A DNA stretch of 64,000 bases from an uncultured Candidatus Saccharibacteria bacterium (GCA_948288625.1 CAOHYA010000001.1:1-64000); one strand, 5' to 3'. Positions 39,341 to 48,820 are shown, counted from the stretch's first letter. The notes: generated by a model from the letters alone, not told the origin. Made by a program: numbers and translations.

Positions 39341-40461
39341 TGCCAGCCCAAAAAGCGCCGAAAATAGCTTTGGTTACCGACTGGCTCACCAACATGGGTG
39401 GCGCTGAGCCCTTGCTACTGGAAATTCACAAGCTCTTCCCGAACGCACCCATTTACACATCGGTGTATGATGCTGAAAAAATGCCGGCATTCAAAGGCAT
39501 CGATATTCGTACTACCGAACTCCAAACTAAACTGCCCGAATCTATTCGTTACAAACATGTACTCTGGCCAACCCTCCGCGCCCAAGCTTTTCGAAAACTC
39601 GACCTATCGGAATTCGATATCATTATCAGTACCTCTAGCGCCGAGGCTAAGGCCGTCCGCAAAACCCGCCCAGGCCAAATACATATCGCCTACATCCACA
39701 CGCCCATTCGCTACTACTGGAGCCACTACGAAGAATTTCGTAAAGAGTTTAGCTTTGGCAAGTTGACACCCCTTATTCGCCCGCTTATACCCGCACTGGT
39801 AAAAAAGCAGCGCAAGCTCGACCTTGAATCTGTTCAGGACATCGATGTCTTTATCGCCAACTCGACCGTCACCCAGGAACGAATAAAAAAATATTACGGA
39901 AAACCAAGTACCGTCATTCACCCACCCGTGGACGTCGACAAATTCACTCCCGCGCCAAAAGGTGAACGTAGCGGATATGTACTTTGGGGCAGGCACGTCC
40001 CCTACAAGCGTTTCGACCTCGCTATTGAAGCCTGCAACCAATTAGGTGCCCAATTAACCATTATCGGAAGCGGGCCTGACACGGAGCGTCTGAAAAAGCT
40101 GGCCGGCCCAACAATTACGTTTACCGGTCGTGTGAGCGACGGGGAACTCGTCAAACACGCTCAGTCTGCCAAAGCTTTTCTCTTTCCTAACGAAGAAGAC
40201 TTTGGTATTTCCGCTGCTGAAGCGCTGGCGGCCGGCACTCCTGTTATCGCCTACGCCAAAGGTGGTGCTTTAGATATCGTGCAAGATGGCGAAACTGGCG
40301 TGTTATTCAAAGAACAAACAGTCGAAAGCTTGGTAAACGCCATAAAGAAAGCAGACAAGATTCATTTCTTGCCTGCTACGTTGCATCGTAAAGCGAAACG
40401 GTTCGATAAGGGGTTGTTTGCGACGAAGATACGAAAAATAATCGAAGACTCTATCGCCTGA
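39340..40461 (+). CDS. glycosyltransferase family 4
   Basis: 373 aa, GT-B fold. N-terminal DWLTNMGGAEPLLLEIHKLF acceptor domain, YIHTPIRYYWSHYEEF, then the donor domain with GRHVPYKRFDLAIEA, LTIIGSGPDTERLKKL and the E-x7-E motif EDFGISAAEALAAGTPVIA. It probably adds a sugar to the lipid-linked primer made by the preceding gene, with which it is coupled by a one-base overlap. Confidence 0.92.
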   Translation: MPAQKAPKIALVTDWLTNMGGAEPLLLEIHKLFPNAPIYTSVYDAEKMPAFKGIDIRTTELQTKLPESIRYKHVLWPTLRAQAFRKLDLSEFDIIISTSSAEAKAVRKTRPGQIHIAYIHTPIRYYWSHYEEFRKEFSFGKLTPLIRPLIPALVKKQRKLDLESVQDIDVFIANSTVTQERIKKYYGKPSTVIHPPVDVDKFTPAPKGERSGYVLWGRHVPYKRFDLAIEACNQLGAQLTIIGSGPDTERLKKLAGPTITFTGRVSDGELVKHAQSAKAFLFPNEEDFGISAAEALAAGTPVIAYAKGGALDIVQDGETGVLFKEQTVESLVNAIKKADKIHFLPATLHRKAKRFDKGLFATKIRKIIEDSIA

Positions 40462-40476
40462 TTCGTAGACCTTTGG

Positions 40477-41565
40477 CTACTTTTCAGTAACGGTAAACAT
40501 CTTTAACGTACCGTCAGTAAGCGTAGCGGCAGTAGCAATTTGATACATCACACCTGCATAAATCGCCGTCTCAACTTCAGATTCTTCGACCGCCGCCTGG
40601 GCGCGAGTTCGACGATTCGCCACGCATCTACTACGAAGGCCTGTGCGAGGCTTGGGTTATCTTCGTCTGACTCCTTGAAGTTTTCGAGAAGTTCTTTTTC
40701 GAACACTGTTTGACTGAATGTCGTCTTGTTTATGAAGTTAACGACAACGTAATCTTCTTTGTGGTTACCACGCAAATTCTTCGTCACCGCCAAAGGTTTG
40801 GGGCCACCGTGTTCAATTTGGGCTTTCTCCTGCACGTCCATGATTGCGTCTAAGCGAGCCTTGCCAGAACTAGTGCCGAAGTAATCAGTATCAGAAAGCA
40901 CCGCACGCCAGTTACCAATAACTTTATTGAATACCTCTTCATTGAATGTCAGTCCAGCGGTTTCAATAAGCTTCTTCGTAGCGGCAAGAATGAGGTATGG
41001 TCCATTTTCAATCAGCTTACCTTCCGCGTCTTCGGCTTGAACGTTCAGCGCATTGGTAAGAATTAATTCCATCTTATCGTTCGCGCCACAATCCGTCGCA
41101 CCTTCGGCGTGAGTATGAGGGCCGGTATGCGCACCACAAAAAACGCCTACTTCAGCCAGGTCTTCACCGACCTTCAAAGTATCTTCATGGGCGCTCGTGC
41201 CTTTTCTACCGATTACCTAATCGCATTGCATGGCTGGAAATAATTCCACCCCCGGCAACCTTAGCGCGTTCATGGCCGTCGTTGTCTAAAACGACCGTCG
41301 AAAGCTCCCCGCTCTCGTCACGGTACGTGATTTCAATCGCCTTACGGCCGTCGATACAGCCATCGTCAATTTCAGTAATGGCGACGATGGCTTTACCGAA
41401 TTTAATGAGTTCTTGCGCGAAAGCATCAACTTCCGGAGTGAGCTCGCCGTTTTCCAGTTGCTTTTTACGGCTGATCTTAGAATCTGGATCACCAAACCCT
41501 AGCGCTGGAATTTCTTCGACAATTATTTCTTTCGGTTCTTTTTCAGACATATTTTCTTGCTCCAT
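40477..41565 (-). pseudogene. frameshifted gene with carbonic-anhydrase-like Cys/His/Cys signature
   Basis: One gene seems split by two frameshifts. Frame 1 (41565 to a TAG at 41206) reads to SSHAMRLGNR and stops; dropping one A near 41213 gives RLGIGRKGTSAHEDTLKVGEDL and joins frame 2. Near 40620, adding one G restores DAWANRRTRAQAAVEESEVETAIY, which ends in a TAG at 40477-40479. The merged protein (about 360 aa) has DDGCIDGR and CGAHTGPHTHAEGATDCGANDK, recalling zeta/beta carbonic anhydrases (Cys, His, Cys metal ligands). It is either a pseudogene or an indel error in the assembly. Start has TATAGT 8 nt upstream. Confidence 0.72.
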
Positions 41566-41579
41566 AAAGAATTACTATA
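41563..41579 (-). promoter_or_regulatory. near-leaderless promoter of the frameshifted gene
   Basis: TATAGT at 41574-41579, 8-nt spacer, ATG at 41565. Confidence 0.45.
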
Positions 41580-41603
41580 CTCTCACCAAAGCCAGAGTCA
41601 ACG

Positions 41604-43112
41604 CTACTGAGCAATAGTCACAGGCGGGTCGTACCGAATTTTGTATTTATAGACCGTTAGGCCATCAGAAAAGTCTTTCGTCATTACTCGTTCGAACCGA
41701 CTATCGTAATACTTTTGCAACTTCTCGTTGTATCCTTGGTCATAACTAAGCATCAAGTACGCGTATTGGTAGGGCAATACGTTCTGATCGGTATCAGCCT
41801 TCACGGTTGCCTCGTTATACCCAGGCACAGCTCCCCCCTCGAACCTATTCCATATAGGCTGGGTAGTCAATTTGGCCGGACCGTCATAGTAGTATTCAGT
41901 CGGGTAAATGGTGAACGGCGCAGCGACTACAACCACATCCTGTGCCGTAACGGTTTGGTTTAAGTATCCGACCGCTTCGCTATAGTCTTCCTTGACCGGC
42001 GTTTGAGGGTTTAATACTTGAACCGTCAAAAGTCCCAACGTCACTACCACCAGGGCAACCTGCAACACTCTTCGTACCCGCTTTGGGTAAATTGAGAATA
42101 TCCATGCCAACAAGATTAACAGTGGAGGCAAGCTCACGATGAGGTAACGGCTTAGATAGAAAGGACGGATAGTCACACTGATGATGAAAGCCGCGACGAC
42201 TGGTATCACCGCCGCCAAGGCAAAGAACACTGCTTGTTGGGTAATTTTGTGATTCTTTTGCAGCGCAAAGAACGCAAGCAATACTACGACGGGCCACAAC
42301 GACACGATGATCGTGTTGAGCGTATCAACCTGGAACCCGAACAAGAACTGGGCATACGTATTGAATACGTCGCCACTCGAAGGAGAAGTTAATGCCGGTT
42401 GCGTATTACTCGCGGATCCGAGCGATTGTACATACCATAGCCAAGGCGCGAAGGCTGCCAAGGCAACGATAGCGGCAAGCACGAATTTCTTGAATGAACC
42501 TTTTGGAAACGACTGGCGATAAAGTAGGTAAAACAACGCTTCGGTCAATAATACGAATCCGAAGAAATAGTGCGTATACAATCCTAAAATCGCGACTAAA
42601 ATATACCCGAACCACTGCTTCGCCTTACCCTCGTCATACACCTTTATGAAGAAGTAGTAATGTAGCACGGTCATGAAAGCGAGCATCGAATACATACGAG
42701 CTTCGGAACCATACCACTCCATGAATGGTGAAATGGTTACCAATAATGCTGCGTACAAACCGACTTTATGGCTGAATACCATTCGTCCAAGGACGTATAC
42801 CATCGGTATCATCGCCAGCAGGAACGTTAACGAAAGCATACGGGCGGCAAATATTTCGTTACCGAAAACGAATGTCCAAGCCTGTAGTAAAAGATGATAT
42901 CCGGGGACGTGCACGTCTTGCGCGACGGCAAACAGCGTACCGCCTACGTCACGGCTTACCTGGAATAAACTTTGAGCTTCGTCCAAGCGGAGACTGGTTT
43001 TGGTAAACACAAAGAGGCTTAAAGCAGTGGCGACGGCCATCAACAGAGTAATGACCAGTATCGCTTGCCCATTCTCGGATGAAGGCCAAAAAAGTTTTTT
43101 CAAGAAACGCAT
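41604..43112 (-). CDS. GT39-type membrane glycosyltransferase (PMT/ArnT-like)
   Basis: 502 aa with about 10-12 membrane helices. The first loop carries the D-E motif (LRLDEAQSLFQ) and HVPGYHLLL, as in GT39/GT83 lipid-sugar transferases; AARMLSLTFLLAMIPMVYVLGRMV and WYGSEARMYSMLAF are also typical. A globular C-terminal part (about 380-500) lies outside the membrane. It is joined to the cellulose-synthase-like gene by a TAATG overlap. It may decorate the exported glucan or a surface protein. Confidence 0.85.
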   Translation of the reverse strand: MRFLKKLFWPSSENGQAILVITLLMAVATALSLFVFTKTSLRLDEAQSLFQVSRDVGGTLFAVAQDVHVPGYHLLLQAWTFVFGNEIFAARMLSLTFLLAMIPMVYVLGRMVFSHKVGLYAALLVTISPFMEWYGSEARMYSMLAFMTVLHYYFFIKVYDEGKAKQWFGYILVAILGLYTHYFFGFVLLTEALFYLLYRQSFPKGSFKKFVLAAIVALAAFAPWLWYVQSLGSASNTQPALTSPSSGDVFNTYAQFLFGFQVDTLNTIIVSLWPVVVLLAFFALQKNHKITQQAVFFALAAVIPVVAAFIISVTIRPFYLSRYLIVSLPPLLILLAWIFSIYPKRVRRVLQVALVVVTLGLLTVQVLNPQTPVKEDYSEAVGYLNQTVTAQDVVVVAAPFTIYPTEYYYDGPAKLTTQPIWNRFEGGAVPGYNEATVKADTDQNVLPYQYAYLMLSYDQGYNEKLQKYYDSRFERVMTKDFSDGLTVYKYKIRYDPPVTIAQ

Positions 43113-44620
43113 TATTGTGCCGCCTCTTGCTTGGCGACAGCAGCCGGAACCATATCGTCAGTACGGATTTTTTGGAAAGCCGCCATGATGAACGGAACGA
43201 ACACCGCTACGTACACCATTGCCCAGGCAGTGTTCGATAGAATCGAAGGACTGAAACCTTCACGCAATACACCGACGACAATACCAAAGAATACGAGCGC
43301 AATATACACCAAGTGCGGTGTTACCAAATAACCATGGTTACCACTCACCGCTTTTTTCGATGTCACTACGAACCCAGACTTCTTTCGGATAATAATCTGC
43401 CAAAGTGCTTTGATGTGAATCGGCCATGAGCTCAAACTGAACGACAAAGCGCGGAAGGTATATGAGAAATTACTGGTGAGCTGGATAGTATAAAGTACTA
43501 CGAAAATATACGGAATGAATATGAACGCCAACGTCATGGTGCCAATTGCCAGCGGCTCAAGGCCGGCATAGAAATAAATCAGCGGTAATACGGCATTGAT
43601 GAATACGATGACACCAGAAAGATAGAAACTGGCCGAAGAAAGATACTGCACTCTTTGCGAGAACGTCAGCCCCTTACGGAATAATGGGTTGTACTTGAAA
43701 GCCACTTCCAAACTTCCACGAGTCCAACGGAACTGTTGCTTATAGTATGAAAGAAAATCTTCCGGTGCCAAACCACTGGCCAATACTTCACCGACATATA
43801 CCGATTTCCACTTTTTCTGGTGAATCAGCAATGATGTCAAAAAGTCTTCGGCGATGCTAAATTCGCTCATACCGCCAGCCTCAACCAGCGCGGTACGGCG
43901 GATAGCCATGTTCGTTCCACACATGAAAGCGCTGTTTGAGGTGTTCTTCCCTTTTGCGATCGCGCCGAAGAACAGCTCTTGCTGCTCCCATGAACCACCT
44001 GTCACCAAGTTTTCTTCAAAGTTCTTGTAATATTGAGGTGATTGTACGAACCCAACGCGACTATCGACAAAGTAACCCATCATCTTTTTCAGAAAACTCT
44101 TTACCGGTACGTGATCGGCATCGAACACCACGATAAACGGTTCTTCGGTCTTGCTCATCGCGTGATTGATATTTCCAGCCTTGGCACCACCCGGTACTTG
44201 ACGGGTGAAACAGGTGATACCATATTTTTCAGCAATTTCTTCGGCTTCTTTCCAGTTATCCCTTTTGGCAACGAATCCGTCATTTAAGATGTACACGTTG
44301 AAGTTTGGGTAATCCATGGCAGTAGCGGCCGCTACTGTTTCTTCGACGATGTCCGCCGGCTCACCTGTTACCGTAATGTACACGCCAACTGCCGGCGTAA
44401 AGCTCTCATCAAACCGTGATACTCGCTTACGAGGCCAGACAGCATGAATGTAGCCGAATACCTGCCATAGGTGAAACACTTCACCGAATACCAGTAGTCC
44501 GAACAAAATAGGATTTCCTACAGGGAACAAGAAACAAATGAAAATGAAATAAGCAATTGACAAGCCGATATTCAGAAAAAGAAACAAAGGGTTTACGGCA
44601 GTCGTTCTGAGGAAGTTCAT
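43112..44620 (-). CDS. cellulose synthase-like processive glycosyltransferase family 2
   Basis: 502 aa. Two N-terminal helices, GT2 domain with D114 (LNDG), DAD at 167-169, the acid ED at 258-259 and Q295-Q-F-R-W299, then four to five C-terminal helices. These are the D, DxD, ED, QxxRW motifs of processive synthases that both make and export a glucan. There is no C-terminal PilZ domain, so c-di-GMP activation as in BcsA is not expected. It lies between the GH8 gene and the GT39 gene in one operon. Confidence 0.94.
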   Translation of the reverse strand: MNFLRTTAVNPLFLFLNIGLSIAYFIFICFLFPVGNPILFGLLVFGEVFHLWQVFGYIHAVWPRKRVSRFDESFTPAVGVYITVTGEPADIVEETVAAATAMDYPNFNVYILNDGFVAKRDNWKEAEEIAEKYGITCFTRQVPGGAKAGNINHAMSKTEEPFIVVFDADHVPVKSFLKKMMGYFVDSRVGFVQSPQYYKNFEENLVTGGSWEQQELFFGAIAKGKNTSNSAFMCGTNMAIRRTALVEAGGMSEFSIAEDFLTSLLIHQKKWKSVYVGEVLASGLAPEDFLSYYKQQFRWTRGSLEVAFKYNPLFRKGLTFSQRVQYLSSASFYLSGVIVFINAVLPLIYFYAGLEPLAIGTMTLAFIFIPYIFVVLYTIQLTSNFSYTFRALSFSLSSWPIHIKALWQIIIRKKSGFVVTSKKAVSGNHGYLVTPHLVYIALVFFGIVVGVLREGFSPSILSNTAWAMVYVAVFVPFIMAAFQKIRTDDMVPAAVAKQEAAQ

Positions 44621-44621
44621 T

Positions 44622-45845
44622 TTATTTTAAATCTTTCGCTAAGTTAGGTAGTTTTTCGTCGTACAGCGCAATACCGAACCAGGTCCAGTTGTCGCTATAG
44701 TAGCTCATTGGTATGGCCCATTTGTTATCATTCGGGTCAAAAAGCGTTTCAAGTTTCGCCTTGTATACTTCATCGGCAAGGTCAGAATCGACTGTCTTGA
44801 AGTACCCCATCGATGTTCCATATACTTCAGGCGGTTCATCTTGTGAAATAACCTTACCATCGTGGGAATAGATTGAGTAAATCTTCTTATTATCGTTCCA
44901 GGCGTTCGATAATAGATCCATCTTTTCTAAAGTATCTTTAGCACGCTTTTCTTTGTTCCATTGGTAATCAAGCCCGAGGCGCCATGCTGTTCGCATCGCA
45001 TCATACCCGTAACGAGTGGTAATGTTCGGGCCATTGTTCGCGTCAGGGGCGCGGATGGCGCCGGTTTCCTTATTTAGCAAAATCCAGTCAGGTACCAAAT
45101 GAGCCGTTTCGCCTACGTCAAGATTGCTATCGATAGATTTGTTAATCAGGTCGTACGAAGAGTCGACCAAAGCCATCCAATCATGGGTTGGGTCCTTGTC
45201 GATTTCAGCGAAAACACGGAAAGCGTACGGAGAAAGATATGACGGGTTCATAACTGCATCGAGCGATGAGTTTTTCTCAAGGTTATTAGATGCCAGGTAA
45301 GGAACACCCTTTACGATAATCACCTCTTCTTCCCACATTGCATCAACGATCATCTTAGCTTGATCAAGATACTTGGAATCCTGCCAACGCGAAGCGGCCA
45401 TCACTAACGCCAATGCGATATCGGAATCACCGTCGGATGCCGTATTTTGGCCGCCTTGGTCAGTCAGCACCCCGTAAGTGCCGTCGGCTTTCTGGCCCCA
45501 TTTCCAACTGAACAAGTTATCTTCTCGTTGCAGTTGCTCTTGAGTCCATGCCCACGCCTTGTCGAATGTCTCTTTGTCACTTTGCCAAACGGCACGCAGC
45601 ATAGTATAACTCTGACCTTCCGAGGTGGTTATGTTATTTTGTTGCTTGTCCAATGTACGGCCGGTGTCTTTTTCCCAATACTCAAGTTTATAGGCGTTCC
45701 ATAAACCAGAAAGCATGGTACTTTCGGCGAATACTTTCTTTTCATCGGCTTTATCGGAACTGAATGCAAGGACGTAGGTAGTAATACCCAAACCGACGAC
45801 AATCACGCTGATACCAATAATGCGAAAGAGGTTTTTTAACTTCAT
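44622..45845 (-). CDS. membrane-anchored glycoside hydrolase family 8 (BcsZ-like)
   Basis: 407 aa. N-terminal anchor (IIGISVIVVGLGITTYVLAF), then the GH8 barrel: NITTSEGQSYTMLRAVW with catalytic E76, FSWKWGQK, and NTASDGDSDIALALVMAASRW with the DGD acidic cluster (D138, D140, D142). GH8 enzymes accompany cellulose synthases (BcsZ) and trim nascent glucan. Gene order here, with the BcsA-like synthase one nucleotide downstream, supports that role. A leader motif shared with the GH6 gene precedes the ATG. Confidence 0.94.
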   Translation of the reverse strand: MKLKNLFRIIGISVIVVGLGITTYVLAFSSDKADEKKVFAESTMLSGLWNAYKLEYWEKDTGRTLDKQQNNITTSEGQSYTMLRAVWQSDKETFDKAWAWTQEQLQREDNLFSWKWGQKADGTYGVLTDQGGQNTASDGDSDIALALVMAASRWQDSKYLDQAKMIVDAMWEEEVIIVKGVPYLASNNLEKNSSLDAVMNPSYLSPYAFRVFAEIDKDPTHDWMALVDSSYDLINKSIDSNLDVGETAHLVPDWILLNKETGAIRAPDANNGPNITTRYGYDAMRTAWRLGLDYQWNKEKRAKDTLEKMDLLSNAWNDNKKIYSIYSHDGKVISQDEPPEVYGTSMGYFKTVDSDLADEVYKAKLETLFDPNDNKWAIPMSYYSDNWTWFGIALYDEKLPNLAKDLK

Positions 45846-45865
45846 ATCTCTGTCTTTCGTTGATT
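45846..45865 (-). promoter_or_regulatory. leader motif shared with the GH6 gene
   Basis: Minus strand ACGAAAGACAGAGAT directly before ATG 45845, matching ACGAAAGACAGGGATA before the GH6 ATG at 16522. Confidence 0.5.
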
Positions 45866-45878
45866 ATTATGCTATTAA

Positions 45879-46520
45879 CTACAGGCTTTTCACTGGGATG
45901 TGACGAACTTGTTTCTTGAATGGAAATATACTTGCCGCATACATCAGCACCCCGGCTGTGATAGTAGCGATACCCGCGATCATAAGTGACTCGGCAATCC
46001 TTGGGTCAAGCTTATTACTTGTATATGGGGACCCTTTCGTCGCTGTGTCGGTTACTGTTTGTGAGTTAACCGTTTTTAATACGTCGGCTGAAGTGTCTAC
46101 GGGAAGTGCTACGGCTTGAGTCGCAACAGGAGCCGCCGTTCGTTGCGGAGCTACCGTCTGCCGAGCTGGCTGGGTTGCGGCCGGAGGAGCCGTAGTCGTA
46201 GGAGCTGGTGCCGTAGGTGCAGGCGTCACCGGAGTGGTTTGTTGTGGCCGAGTCGTTTGTTGGGGAACGACCTGCTCAACGATATTTCGATCCGTTCGAT
46301 TGTTATTAGTGTTTGTTGTCATAGGAGCTGTCGTCGTATTACGGTTCTGGCTATTGTTAGTCGCTTCATTTTGACGTGCGCCACCAAACATGCCTTCAGC
46401 AATATCACGCAAAGAGAGCGCGCCAGCCTGAGGCGAAGATACGAGGCTTACGCACAAAACGGATAAGATGGTTGCGATGACTACTCGTCGTTTTTGTCGT
46501 GCTACATATTTCATGTACAT
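45879..46520 (-). CDS. Pro/Thr-rich surface protein with C-terminal membrane anchor
   Basis: 213 aa. Signal-like N-terminus (VVIATILSVLCVSLVSSPQAGA), a short ordered segment (LSLRDIAEGMFGG), a low-complexity Asn/Thr/Pro/Gln linker (about 50-165), then a membrane helix (SLMIAGIATITAGVLMYAASIF) and a basic tail. No PNTG motif. It is the first gene of the cellulose-like operon. It may tether or guide the glucan across the cell wall. AAAGGA Shine-Dalgarno before ATG 46520, with a second in-frame ATG two codons later. Confidence 0.68.
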   Translation of the reverse strand: MYMKYVARQKRRVVIATILSVLCVSLVSSPQAGALSLRDIAEGMFGGARQNEATNNSQNRNTTTAPMTTNTNNNRTDRNIVEQVVPQQTTRPQQTTPVTPAPTAPAPTTTAPPAATQPARQTVAPQRTAAPVATQAVALPVDTSADVLKTVNSQTVTDTATKGSPYTSNKLDPRIAESLMIAGIATITAGVLMYAASIFPFKKQVRHIPVKSL

Positions 46521-46707
46521 GCATTCCTTTGCGATTCTTAATCAATTTATTTTTATAACTTCATTAGTATATAAGTTATAGCTATATAAGTTTGTTAAGT
46601 ATCTTACAAAGAATTGCTTTTTTAATTTTTATTTCAGAAAACAATAATTAACAGGGGTAACTAATTAGTATTTCTACTGAAGAAACGAGCATTTTACCGC
46701 TATTTTG

Positions 46708-47145
46708 CTACTTTTTATGGCCCATCGCCTGGTTAATACGAGTAGAAGAATCTGCTTTTTCGGTACCACCCACACCAAAAATCATCTCAATATTATGTTT
46801 TCGGCATATCACACCTTCCGGTATGGCCTTTTCGGAATCGCGGTCGCCACCATTGGCAAAAATCAATTCGTCAGCAGGATATTTATTGGCAATCGCTTCC
46901 AAAGACTTGATAACTGTAGGATCATCATCCAGCGCGACGATCACTTCGTCGACATGACGAAGCGCCGCCAACACCCTAGCTCTGTTGTCTTCGGAAAGAA
47001 TTATCTGATCCTTTTTCATTACCTGTTGAATATCGTTATTAACAATAACGACAAGCCTATCCCCTAGCTCTTTTGCGCCTTCGATCATGTCGAGGTGCCC
47101 GCCGTGGAGTGGGTTAAAGAAGCCGCTGACTATGACTGTTTTCAT
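46708..47145 (-). CDS. cytidylyltransferase-like nucleotidyltransferase (TagD/RfaE family)
   Basis: 145 aa from ATG 47145; an in-frame extension exists to 47205 but TATAAT lies 7 nt upstream of 47145. Motif VSGFFNPLHGGHLDMIEGAKEL has the HxGH nucleotide-binding signature, and SSTRINQAM the later S-S-T-R motif. The family makes CDP-glycerol, CDP-ribitol or ADP-heptose from a phospho-substrate. With RmlA in divergence it fits surface-polymer precursor supply. Substrate not assignable. Confidence 0.85.
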   Translation of the reverse strand: MKTVIVSGFFNPLHGGHLDMIEGAKELGDRLVVIVNNDIQQVMKKDQIILSEDNRARVLAALRHVDEVIVALDDDPTVIKSLEAIANKYPADELIFANGGDRDSEKAIPEGVICRKHNIEMIFGVGGTEKADSSTRINQAMGHKK

Positions 47146-47183
47146 ATCTGCCATTATAGCGTAGCTTTTAGCACTGGTATAAT
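47143..47183. promoter_or_regulatory. overlapping divergent promoters between cytidylyltransferase and rmlA
   Basis: Minus strand: TATAAT (47153-47158) lies 7 nt from ATG 47145. Plus strand: extended TGG-TATAAT (47178-47183) drives rmlA with a leader of about 65 nt. The -10 boxes are 19 bp apart. Confidence 0.55.
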
Positions 47184-47255
47184 AAAGATCAGAGGCATAG
47201 GCCATATAGGTGGGACATTCAAGTTAAGTTGCTTTAAGCCAGCAAGGAGGGTTTC

Positions 47256-48110
47256 ATGAAAGGTATTATTCTAGCCGGAGGGTCCGGTACGCGACTTCAT
47301 CCAATCACAAAAGGAATCAGTAAGCAGCTTGTACCCATCTATGACAAGCCAATGATCTACTATCCGCTTACCACACTAATGTCGGCAGGCATTAAAGATA
47401 TCCTCATCATCACTACTCCTCACGACCAAGCGGGCTTTAAAAACCTTCTTGGCGATGGCTCAGATTGGGGCATTTCACTCACCTACGCGATCCAGTCGTC
47501 TCCGGACGGCCTTGCTCAGGCATTTATTATTGGTGAGGAATTTATCGGTGACGACAAGGTAGCGTTGGTCCTTGGAGATAACATATTCCATGGGAATAAC
47601 CTTGATGACTCGCTTAAGTCCTGCGTGGACCCGGAAGGCGGCATCGTGTTCGCCTATCAAGTATCGGATCCAGAACGATACGGAGTCGTGGAATTTGACG
47701 AACAAATGAAAGCACTTTCAATCGAAGAAAAGCCAGCAGCACCTAAGTCGGATTACGCTGTCGTCGGTTTATACTTTTACGACAATGATGTAGTAGAGAT
47801 CGCAAAGAAGGTTCAGCCAAGCGAGCGTGGCGAGCTTGAAATTACCGCTGTGAACGAAGAGTATTTGAAGCGAGGCAAGCTGCAAGTAACCGTCCTTGAA
47901 GACGGAGATGTATGGCTTGATACTGGTACGATCGATTCAATGTCCGAAGCAACGGATTATGTGCGAGTGCTACAAAAGCGTACGGGAAGAATCATCGGAA
48001 GCCCGGAAGCAGTGGCTTTCAACGAAGGTTTTATTTCACACGATGAGCTTCAAAGCCTTGCCCAGCCGTTAAAAAAGTCCGGGTACGGCATCTATCTAAA
48101 TAACCTCTAG
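47256..48110 (+). CDS. rmlA: glucose-1-phosphate thymidylyltransferase
   Basis: 284 aa, full family length. [60 protein letters not shown], and [10 protein letters not shown] are the RmlA/RfbA signature. It makes dTDP-glucose, first step to dTDP-rhamnose or related sugars. AAGGAGGG lies 4 nt before ATG. A small stem, TTGCT/AGCAA, sits next to that Shine-Dalgarno. The other rml genes are not in the window. Confidence 0.96.
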   Translation: MKGIILAGGSGTRLHPITKGISKQLVPIYDKPMIYYPLTTLMSAGIKDILIITTPHDQAGFKNLLGDGSDWGISLTYAIQSSPDGLAQAFIIGEEFIGDDKVALVLGDNIFHGNNLDDSLKSCVDPEGGIVFAYQVSDPERYGVVEFDEQMKALSIEEKPAAPKSDYAVVGLYFYDNDVVEIAKKVQPSERGELEITAVNEEYLKRGKLQVTVLEDGDVWLDTGTIDSMSEATDYVRVLQKRTGRIIGSPEAVAFNEGFISHDELQSLAQPLKKSGYGIYLNNL

Positions 48111-48136
48111 GTATTGCATTATTTTAGTTTTTATGC

Positions 48137-48153
48137 TATAATATCTACATATG
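48137..48153 (+). promoter_or_regulatory. near-leaderless extended -10 promoter of the YdcF-like gene
   Basis: TGC-TATAAT (TATAAT 48137-48142), 8-nt spacer, ATG at 48151. Confidence 0.6.
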
Positions 48154-48789
48154 AATGACGCTGCTCTCTACAGAGAAATGTTTGACTATTTAAGGGGTGA
48201 TACCCCTCCAACTCTTCGTGAACCTACGGTCGTCTTTGGCCGTAATGATGAAAAAGTCGCGCTCGCCGCCGGCTCTCTCATTACCAAAAACCTTGTCGAA
48301 GGTATGGTCATAACTGGTGGTTTTGGTAAAGATAGCGGCAACCTTGCTGAACTTGGGTACACTTCAGAAGCAGACTTCCTGCATCGTAAACTTCAAGGTG
48401 ATGCGATTACCCACAATTACACACTTCCACGGGTTTTATTGGATGAAAATGCGACTAACGGAGGTGAAAACTCCCGTAATTCTCTTCACTTATTGAACGA
48501 GTATGGTTATGACACCCACACGTTAAACGCCGTCGCCCACGCAACGTCCGCGCGTCGTCTTGCGGAGATGCTTAAGAGTGAAGCCGTTGGTATTAATGGA
48601 AGCCCTTCATTAGTGCGAGTAAAACCAACCGACTATACATTTGACACTTCAAATCCCTTAGACCGAACGGAAGCTCGTAGCGAATTGCTAAGACTAGCCG
48701 ATTGGCCGGCAAAAGGCTGGTTACTTCCTCAAGAAAACCTACCCGTCGACTTAGTTGATTTTGCAAAATCAGAACAAGACAAGCGCTAG
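48151..48789 (+). CDS. YdcF/DUF218 family protein
   Basis: 212 aa, soluble. VVFGRNDEKVALAAGSLI, VITGGFGKDSGNLAELG, SEADFLHRKL, LLDENATNGGENSRNSLHLL and NAVAHATSARRLAEML fit the YdcF-like/DUF218 fold, a Rossmann-like family with a role in envelope or polysaccharide metabolism that is not well defined. Surrounding genes for nucleotide sugars and glycosyltransferases agree. No membrane anchor, unlike SanA-type members. Confidence 0.85.
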   Translation: MNDAALYREMFDYLRGDTPPTLREPTVVFGRNDEKVALAAGSLITKNLVEGMVITGGFGKDSGNLAELGYTSEADFLHRKLQGDAITHNYTLPRVLLDENATNGGENSRNSLHLLNEYGYDTHTLNAVAHATSARRLAEMLKSEAVGINGSPSLVRVKPTDYTFDTSNPLDRTEARSELLRLADWPAKGWLLPQENLPVDLVDFAKSEQDKR

Positions 48790-48820
48790 TACACCCCAAC
48801 AAATAGTCACAGCAATGTGA

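Noticed and set aside
40548..41177. Two separate genes in the 40.5-41.6 kb region
   Set aside because: The second frame would begin at a TTG without support and continues the coding sense of the first only after a base correction; a single frameshifted gene explains both.
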